64,000 bases of DNA from Oscillospiraceae bacterium (GTDB taxonomy: Bacteria; Bacillota; Clostridia; Oscillospirales; Acutalibacteraceae). The DNA lies in the NCBI GenBank assembly GCA_015066205.1, contig SVOV01000005.1, positions 36,348-100,347 of the forward strand, written 5' to 3'. Positions within the stretch are counted from its first letter, which is position 1; the number at the start of each line of letters is the position of its first letter. Shown piece by piece: positions 58,578 to 64,000 of the stretch. The notes under the pieces are model-generated. The model was given only the letters and a program-made list of their open reading frames with translations, ran no database searches and was not told the DNA's origin. The translations under genes and the position numbers were made by a program.

Positions 58578-60236
58578 TTACATTTTTTCAAGCTTCATAA
58601 AGTCAACCTTTTCAAGAGGTGTGTGGGGAAGCTCGTCCATAAATACGATTTCTCTGGGAACAGAGAACTGATTGAGGTTTTTAGCACAGGCCTCTGTGAT
58701 TATCTTCTTGTATTCCTCTTCATCGCCCTTTGTCTTGAGAGATGCATAAAGTCTTACAAGAACCTTACCCTCTGCCGAAGTGCCTCTTACTGCACAGGAT
58801 TCCTTGATAAAGGGAAGAGTATCCATAAGGTTTTCAATGTCAACGGGATATACATTGTAGCCTGAAATGATGATAACTCTCTTCTTTCTTCCGTAGAAAT
58901 AGAAGAAGCCGTCCTCATCCGTATATCCGAGGTCGCCTGAAAGAACCCATGCGGTGCCCTCTTCATCATAATAGATACCTGCATCCTTGGGGCCGTCCTC
59001 TGTAAAATAGCCTTCCATAAGAGTTGAACCTGAAATAACGATCTCGCCGACCTCACCTGTGGGAACAGGCTTGTGCTCATCATCCCATATTTCCATACGA
59101 AGACCCTCGAGAGGCTTACCGATGGAGCCGTCCTTATATACCCAGTTTGTGTTTACACAGCAAACAGAGCCGACCTCTGTAAGACCGTAGCCCTGACGAA
59201 GACGGGCAGATGTTCCGTTTCTTTCAAGCATTCCGTTGAATGCCTCAAGGAATGCGGGAGAAAGGTCGTCACCGCCAACGAACATCATACGGGTCTGTTT
59301 AAGATGGGGACCGTCAAATCCGGGGGTATTGTATAGCTTTTTGAACATATTGGGAATACCGCCGATGCCGACAACCTTATTGTTCTTATAAAGCTTTAAT
59401 ACAAGCTTTGCATCAAACTGCATAAGAGGAATGATTCTTGCGGCGTTACAAAGAGCCATATGACCTGCAACAACAAGTCCGAAGGCGTGGAAGAATGGGA
59501 GAATGATAATTTCTGCTTCTTCACCGGGATCCTCTATATGGTCGATGTAGCCCAGCTTATGTACATTTTCGTTTATTGCCTTATTTGTGAGCTTGATGGT
59601 CTTGCTCTTTCCCGTAGTACCGCCGCCGTTAAGATATACGGCAATATCATCACAGTTATTTACACAGCCTTCAACTGTTCTGCCTTCATATTTCTTGACA
59701 ACATCACAGTAGAGAGTTGCATTCTTATAGCCGAGGATCTTTTCAAGAAGAGCCTCACCCATTCCTGCGGATGCCTTCTTTGCGGGAGATGCATAGTCGG
59801 AGCAGCGGCAGAGAAGTATGGGAAGACCGAGGGAATTTACAGCGTCAACATTATGCTGCTTGAGGCCGAGAAGACCGAGCACCATAATACCCTTTGAGCC
59901 TGATTCCTTGACTGTTTCGATAAGAGCCTCATCGGGAAGAAGAGGATGGATAAAGTTTACGATAACGCCAAGCTTGTTGAGAGCATAGAATGCTGTAAAG
60001 CTTTCTATATCAGAGGGTACGAATATTGAATATACATCGCCTCTTTTAAGTCCGAGGTCCTTTTTGAAATAGCAGGCGAGTGCTTCGGTGTCACAGATGA
60101 ACTTTGATCTCATAACCATTTCGTCCATATGCTGAGCCTGCTTGTAATCGCCGTATTTTTCCGTAGCTGCAAGATAGAATTCGTAACAGTTATAGTTTTT
60201 GGATTCTATCATATTTGAAAAAGGTTCTGTGTTCAT
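58578..60236 (-). CDS. Class I adenylate-forming enzyme (acyl-CoA synthetase-like), paralogue A
   Basis: 552 residues. The ATP-binding P-loop GGGTTGKSKTIKLT, the YGLTEVGSVC adenylation motif, SGDLGYTDEDGFFYFYGRKK and the hinge IIISGYNVYP are present; the final lysine motif is TPLEKVDF. Such enzymes activate a carboxylic acid as acyl-AMP and pass it to CoA or a carrier; no acyl carrier protein is adjacent and the substrate is unknown. It is a close paralogue of 60687-62369 and is separated from it by the 106-residue gene. Confidence 0.9.
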   Translation of the reverse strand: MNTEPFSNMIESKNYNCYEFYLAATEKYGDYKQAQHMDEMVMRSKFICDTEALACYFKKDLGLKRGDVYSIFVPSDIESFTAFYALNKLGVIVNFIHPLLPDEALIETVKESGSKGIMVLGLLGLKQHNVDAVNSLGLPILLCRCSDYASPAKKASAGMGEALLEKILGYKNATLYCDVVKKYEGRTVEGCVNNCDDIAVYLNGGGTTGKSKTIKLTNKAINENVHKLGYIDHIEDPGEEAEIIILPFFHAFGLVVAGHMALCNAARIIPLMQFDAKLVLKLYKNNKVVGIGGIPNMFKKLYNTPGFDGPHLKQTRMMFVGGDDLSPAFLEAFNGMLERNGTSARLRQGYGLTEVGSVCCVNTNWVYKDGSIGKPLEGLRMEIWDDEHKPVPTGEVGEIVISGSTLMEGYFTEDGPKDAGIYYDEEGTAWVLSGDLGYTDEDGFFYFYGRKKRVIIISGYNVYPVDIENLMDTLPFIKESCAVRGTSAEGKVLVRLYASLKTKGDEEEYKKIITEACAKNLNQFSVPREIVFMDELPHTPLEKVDFMKLEKM

Positions 60237-60254
60237 AATAATTCCCCTTGATTA

Positions 60255-60575
60255 TCAGTCTGAAATTTTGTGTCCGTTTTTAAGCTCGATAGTTCTCTTC
60301 ATAAAAGGAATTCTTAAAACTCCTTCAAAGGTATCGCCGTTAAAGGTAACCTCTGCTTCAAGCTCTTTTCCGGGGAGCATTGTGATCTCGCCCTTGCCCT
60401 TGAGAGTGTTTCCGTTTTCAACGATGTCATAAGTTCTGATCTTGACATCCTTGAGCTTATCGGGAAGCTGGAAATCAATGTCGTATTCGCCGTTCTTGTC
60501 AGCAATAACAACAGTGATATCGCCTTTGAAGATCATCATATTAACGCTTGTGACCCAAGTTCCTAAACCTATCAT
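60255..60575 (-). CDS. Small protein of unknown function between the two ligases
   Basis: 106 residues, MIGLGTWVTSVNMMIFKGD at the start, then a beta-rich soluble domain with repeated charged turns (KNGEYDIDFQLP, NGNTLKGKGEITMLPG, FNGDTFEGVLRIPF). There is no signal peptide, no catalytic motif and no family that I recognise. CCGGAGG lies 12 bases before the ATG. The gene runs on the strand of, and lies between, two paralogous adenylate-forming enzymes, so a role with them (or a passive position after duplication) is inferred. Confidence 0.6.
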   Translation of the reverse strand: MIGLGTWVTSVNMMIFKGDITVVIADKNGEYDIDFQLPDKLKDVKIRTYDIVENGNTLKGKGEITMLPGKELEAEVTFNGDTFEGVLRIPFMKRTIELKNGHKISD

Positions 60576-60686
60576 AGAAAAAACCTCCGGTTTTGTTAAT
60601 AATTACTTAAATTATATCACTAAATTAAGGGGAATATATGAACAAATTGTTAAATTTGCATCCCTAAATATAAGGGGATCTGTCGG

Positions 60687-62369
60687 TTATTGTGCGGCTT
60701 TTTTCTCTAAAGCCATAAAATCTACCTTCTCAAGCGGAGTATGCGGAAGCTCGTCGAGGAATTCAATTTCTCTCGGCACGGAGAATTTTGAAAGATTCTT
60801 TTCGCAGGTCTCGGTTATAATATTCTTCTTTTCTTCTTCATTGCCTTTTTCGGAAAGAGAAGCATAGAGCTTGACAAAGGGCTTGCCGTCCTTTAAGCCT
60901 CTTACTGCACAGGACTCCTTGATAAAGGAGAGAGTGTCCATAAGATTTTCGATATCAACGGGATATACATTATAGCCCGAAATAATTATGAGTCTTTTCT
61001 TTCTTCCCGCGAAGAAATAGAAGCCGTCATCATCTCTGTAGCCGAGGTCACCGGAGCGTACCCATTTTACACCGTTTTCATCGGTGTAAAGACCTGCATC
61101 CTTGGGCCCGTCTTCAGTAAGATAGCCTTCCATTATTGTGGGACCTGAAATTACGATCTCTCCCACGGTTCCGTTGGGAACGCTCTTGCAGTCCTCATCC
61201 CATATATCCATAGTAACGCCTGCAAGGGGGATGCCTATAGAATTGTCTTTGTTGGTGTCATTGGTATTTGCACAGCATACGGAGCCGACCTCCGTAAGTC
61301 CGTAGCCCTGACGAAGACGGGCCTTGGTGCCGTTCTTATCAAGCATTTCGTTGAATTCATGCAGGAATGCGGGGGAAAGGTCATCGCCGCCCGCAAACAT
61401 AAGTCGGGTATTTTTAAGGTGGGGACCGTCGAAGCCGGGAGTGTTATAAAGCTTTTTGAACATTGCGGGAATTCCGACGATGCCTGAAATTCTGTTGTTT
61501 TCATAGAGCTTTACGACAAGCTTTCTGTCAAACTGCATAAGAGGAATGATTCTTGCCGCATTACACATTGTCATATGCATTGCAACAACAAGTCCGAAGG
61601 CGTGAAAGAATGGGAGAATTATTATTTCACCCTCATCGCCGGGATCAAGAATATGGTCGATATATCCGAGAGCGTGGACATTTTCATTTATAGCCTTGCT
61701 TGTAAGCTTTATTGTTTTGGATTTACCTGTTGTGCCTCCGCCGTTGAGATAAACCGCAACATCGCTGCCGTTGTTTTCAACAGTGGGAACAGTTCTGCCG
61801 TGATACCTTTTTACTATATCCTTATAAAGAACGGCATTCTTATAGCCGAGAATTTTTTCAAGAATGGCTTCGCCCGCACCCGCGGCCGCTTTCTTCAAGG
61901 GAGCGGCATAGTCCGAGCATCGGCATAAAAGCACGGGAAGTCCCGTTTTGTTGACGGCATCAACATTATGCTGCTTAAGACCGATAAGTCCGAGCACCAT
62001 AATACCCTTTGAGCCCGATTCCTTTATTGTTTCAAAAAGAACCTCATCGGGAAGAAGCGGGTGTACAAAGTTTACTATTACACCGATCTTGTTGAGTGCA
62101 TAGAAGGCGGCAATGCTTTCAACATTGGTGGGTGTGAAAATAGTATATGCATCGCCTCTCTTAAGTCCCAGATCCTTTGTAAAATATGTTGCAAGTGCTT
62201 CAATATCAGCAATAAGGTCGCTTCTTTTTCCTCGTTCATCCATATGCTGGTATGCATCATAATCGCCGTAGATTTCTGTTGCCTTGAGGAAAAACTCATA
62301 GCAGTTGAGCTCATCTGCATTAATCATCATATTCTGAGCCTTGTCCTCGCGGAATCTGTTTTCTGTCAT
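60687..62369 (-). CDS. Class I adenylate-forming enzyme (acyl-CoA synthetase-like), paralogue B
   Basis: 560 residues, start ATG 62369 after AAAGGA; longer upstream frames pass through the promoter. Motifs mirror paralogue A: GGGTTGKSKTIKLT, YGLTEVGSVC, SGDLGYRDDDGFYFFAGRKK, IIISGYNVYP, TPLEKVDF. The whole length aligns without gaps of note. Both have an unusual opening (NCYEFFLKATEIYGDYDAYQH). Gene duplication followed by divergence, with the 106-residue gene in between, is the simplest reading. The substrate is unknown. Confidence 0.9.
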   Translation of the reverse strand: MTENRFREDKAQNMMINADELNCYEFFLKATEIYGDYDAYQHMDERGKRSDLIADIEALATYFTKDLGLKRGDAYTIFTPTNVESIAAFYALNKIGVIVNFVHPLLPDEVLFETIKESGSKGIMVLGLIGLKQHNVDAVNKTGLPVLLCRCSDYAAPLKKAAAGAGEAILEKILGYKNAVLYKDIVKRYHGRTVPTVENNGSDVAVYLNGGGTTGKSKTIKLTSKAINENVHALGYIDHILDPGDEGEIIILPFFHAFGLVVAMHMTMCNAARIIPLMQFDRKLVVKLYENNRISGIVGIPAMFKKLYNTPGFDGPHLKNTRLMFAGGDDLSPAFLHEFNEMLDKNGTKARLRQGYGLTEVGSVCCANTNDTNKDNSIGIPLAGVTMDIWDEDCKSVPNGTVGEIVISGPTIMEGYLTEDGPKDAGLYTDENGVKWVRSGDLGYRDDDGFYFFAGRKKRLIIISGYNVYPVDIENLMDTLSFIKESCAVRGLKDGKPFVKLYASLSEKGNEEEKKNIITETCEKNLSKFSVPREIEFLDELPHTPLEKVDFMALEKKAAQ

Positions 62370-62416
62370 AATTTCAGTCCTTTGTTTTATTAAAACTTTA
62401 AAAAAGTCTTGTTTAT

Positions 62417-62445
62417 ATTTTACTGAACACATGTCGGAAAATCAA
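62417..62445 (-). promoter_or_regulatory. Promoter of the ligase cluster
   Basis: On the minus strand TTGATT (62445-62440), 17-base spacer, TAAAAT (62422-62417), 47 bases before the ATG at 62369. Confidence 0.6.
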
Positions 62446-62577
62446 TATAAGTTCGACATCTTAAACTGAATTCATTGTTTTGGAGTTTATGCAACGCCCC
62501 GATAAAATGTGTCTGAATCTTTAACAGGATATTTGTTGAAAACAGCCATTTTTATCTCTTCATAATTGTGGGAGATG

Positions 62578-62606
62578 TTGACACGGCATTTTTTAGAGTA
62601 TATAAT
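62578..62606 (+). promoter_or_regulatory. Consensus promoter of the third lipoprotein
   Basis: TTGACA (62578-62583), 17-base spacer, TATAAT (62601-62606), 57 bases before the ATG at 62664; divergent from the ligase promoter. Confidence 0.85.
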
Positions 62607-62663
62607 GAAATTATAAATATTATTAAAAATCTGACATAATATATACAAGGAGTGTTTTTCCTT

Positions 62664-63620
62664 ATGAAAAAAATTATAAGTCTTATTATCGTACCGGTGC
62701 TTCTTCTGACGCTCAGCTCCTGCGTAAGCTATGTCCCGTTCGATGAGCTGACAACAAAGAATGAAGCCGGAAATTCTGATTATGAATATATCACACAGGC
62801 ACCTATAGTAAATGTTCCCGAAAACACAACAAGTATTGCTGTTGAAAACACAACGGCACAGCAGGAAACACTGCCCGCGGTTATTCCCGAAACTACAGCT
62901 CCCGCTGTTCAGGAGAATACGACATCGGCTCCCTTGGTTCAGCCTGAAAACACAACTGCTGCTCCCGTTGTTCCCGAAAAGGATTATTCTTCCTTTACAA
63001 AAAAACAGATAATTGATGAATATTCCGACGCTCTCAAAAAAACGAGAGCCTATAGCGGTGCTCTTACAGTGCTTCACACAGAGAGCTTCAATGCCGATAT
63101 AAAGGATGCCCATCCCGGCGGTGCTCTCACGGAGCTTCTTGCAAGTAATATCGTAAAGCTGGTCGGAAGCGAGGGACAGCAGACTCTGAATTTCAACGGC
63201 GGAAGAGCCACTAATTCCGACGGTGAATCCGTTCCGATACTTCTTCCGCAGCGAACAGACTTCTCTCTTCCCGAGGAGGGTGTTGCAAGTGCTTCCATCA
63301 GTCAGCAGGGGGATAAGCTTCATATAAAATTGGTTCTTGTTCCCGAAACTGTTTCAATGGGACAGGTGCCTCAGTATAATTCATCGGCTATAGGCTATCT
63401 CGATACATCTGATATGGATTTCAAAATTATCACAATAAGCCGTGTTGATATAGGATATTCGGGCTCTGTGATAGATGCCGTAATAAGAAGCGACGGATAT
63501 ATTGAAAGCGTGACTTATACAATAAATATGAGCACATATGCAGAGCTTTCGGGTATGGGAATCACAGGCTACGGAACCTTGGAGGGTGCCCAGACGGAAA
63601 AATGGGAGCTTCAGTGGTAA
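62664..63620 (+). CDS. Lipoprotein with Thr/Pro-rich linker (paralogue 3)
   Basis: 318 residues from ATG 62664 (AAGGAG 11 bases upstream). The lipobox is LTLSSC; a short VSYVPFDEL stretch is followed by a long Thr/Pro/Glu linker (about 35-105) with ENTTSAPLVQPENTTAAPVV-type repeats. The C-terminal domain (about 110-318) contains QGDKLHIKLVLVPE, then VIRSDGYIESVTYTI and ends KWELQW. Its plan matches the lipoproteins at 32611 and 33659, 30 kb away. Exported and membrane-anchored; the function is unknown. Confidence 0.78.
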   Translation: MKKIISLIIVPVLLLTLSSCVSYVPFDELTTKNEAGNSDYEYITQAPIVNVPENTTSIAVENTTAQQETLPAVIPETTAPAVQENTTSAPLVQPENTTAAPVVPEKDYSSFTKKQIIDEYSDALKKTRAYSGALTVLHTESFNADIKDAHPGGALTELLASNIVKLVGSEGQQTLNFNGGRATNSDGESVPILLPQRTDFSLPEEGVASASISQQGDKLHIKLVLVPETVSMGQVPQYNSSAIGYLDTSDMDFKIITISRVDIGYSGSVIDAVIRSDGYIESVTYTINMSTYAELSGMGITGYGTLEGAQTEKWELQW

Positions 63621-63662
63621 AAGCCGATTTTACTGTAAGCTTATATTCTGAAAATTAAATGC

Positions 63663-63700
63663 AGGCTTCGGAAACATATCCGAAGCCTTTTTTCTTTTTA
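63663..63700 (+). terminator. Terminator of lipoprotein 3
   Basis: AGGCTTCGGA (63663-63672) pairs with TCCGAAGCCT (63679-63688), then T-rich sequence. Confidence 0.88.
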
Positions 63701-63717
63701 AACCCGAAAAAAATCTC

Positions 63718-63838
63718 CTGCCCGTACGGGCAGGGTTGCTAAGGACAGAAATAAATATTTATGCAGTTGTGAGACACTTTTTATAAGGTGTCTCACAATT
63801 TTTTATAAAAAAACAGACACTTTCAAGCTGAAAGTGTC
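63718..63838. repeat. Cluster of three hairpins after lipoprotein 3
   Basis: CCTGCCCGTACGGGCAGG (63718-63735); TTGTGAGACAC with its complement (63767-63798) followed by a T run, which is terminator-like; and GACACTTTC with GAAAGTGTC (63816-63838). No gene is associated. Confidence 0.6.
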
Positions 63839-63901
63839 ATAGTGGGTTATATACTTCAAGGTAACTTTGCAGAAAAACAAATTCTTTTTTCAGTATGTAT
63901 G

Positions 63902-64000
63902 AGTGATATTGCAAATTAAAATTTGCAGTGATATTTTTGATAAATCAAAAGTGATATTGAAGCCTTACGGCTTCAGTGTTATTTTATTCGCATAAAACTG
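63902..64000. repeat. Linker-palindrome array, AGTGATATT family (runs off the edge)
   Basis: Linker AGTGATATT at 63902, 63927 and 63950 and the variant AGTGTTATT at 63975, separated by palindromes GCAAAT-taaa-ATTTGC, TTTGAT-aa-ATCAAA and GAAGCC-ttac-GGCTTC; period 23-25 bases. The last bases, CATAAAACTG, resemble the AATAAAACTG linker of the array at 6719. The array may continue beyond the window. Confidence 0.75.

Noticed and set aside
62487..63323. 278-codon open frame (-) opposite lipoprotein 3
   Set aside because: It is a shadow of the lipoprotein gene: it covers its promoter and has no own ribosome site or recognisable domain.

Overview
The window reads as a low-to-moderate GC member of the Bacillota, class Clostridia, most likely a gut-type Oscillospirales/Ruminococcaceae lineage. 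The support is a McsA-McsB-ClpC arginine-phosphorylation module, a sodium-pumping oxaloacetate decarboxylase, dockerin-bearing secreted proteins, a corrinoid methyltransferase operon, GPH-type sugar transporters with glycoside hydrolases, and strong sigma-A-type promoters of the TTGACA-17-TATAAT form. No rRNA, prophage, plasmid gene or CRISPR array was seen. The species cannot be named from the sequence alone.

Layout. 1-6.6 kb: a truncated GPH transporter, an M42 aminopeptidase, a four-helix-bundle (IVP) gene enclosed by 31-bp inverted repeats, an RlmL-like rRNA methyltransferase and a Na/phosphate transporter. 6.8-10.2 kb (minus): oxaloacetate decarboxylase Na+ pump (alpha, gamma, biotin carrier, beta). 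10.4-14.5 kb: mcsA, mcsB and clpC, without ctsR. 14.6-21 kb: a 1578-residue secreted protein of unknown family and a secreted alpha/beta hydrolase. 21-29.6 kb: a 0.6-kb non-coding stretch, then housekeeping and unknown genes (DUF2804, RlmD, a zinc-ribbon membrane protein, RF2, a small AAA ATPase, a radical SAM protein, a TIM-barrel-like protein, DUF1292). 29.6-34.6 kb: two dockerin proteins and two Thr/Pro-rich lipoproteins. 34.8-38.9 kb: a carbohydrate operon (Gfo/Idh oxidoreductase, HAD phosphatase, GH2, HD protein). 39-42.1 kb: tRNA-Arg(CCG), a palindrome array, a PQ-loop protein, a 3-hydroxyisobutyrate dehydrogenase-family enzyme and a DUF4143 ATPase bracketed by three copies of a 29-bp repeat. 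42.5-49.4 kb: a 2296-residue repeat-rich surface protein. 49.5-53.4 kb: GH2 and a GPH transporter. 53.5-58.1 kb (minus): a five-gene corrinoid methyltransfer operon. 58.3-62.4 kb (minus): two paralogous adenylate-forming enzymes with two small proteins. 62.7-64 kb: a third Thr-rich lipoprotein and a further palindrome array.

How the genes fit together. Sugar use links the GPH transporters, the two GH2 enzymes and the oxidoreductase/HAD genes. Sodium bioenergetics links the decarboxylase pump, the Na/Pi transporter and possibly the GPH symporters. C1 metabolism is represented by the corrinoid operon. A large secreted and surface set (two giant proteins, a hydrolase, two dockerin proteins, three lipoproteins) faces the environment.

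The most unusual signals are: (1) the IVP gene inside near-perfect 31-bp terminal inverted repeats; (2) arrays in which a fixed 8-10-base linker alternates with different short palindromes, in three linker families, one of which acts as a reusable terminator cassette; (3) the 29-bp repeats around the promoter and the 3' end of the DUF4143 ATPase gene; (4) a shared Phe-rich amphipathic C-terminal tail on three otherwise unrelated exported proteins; (5) the corrinoid operon of unassigned substrate.
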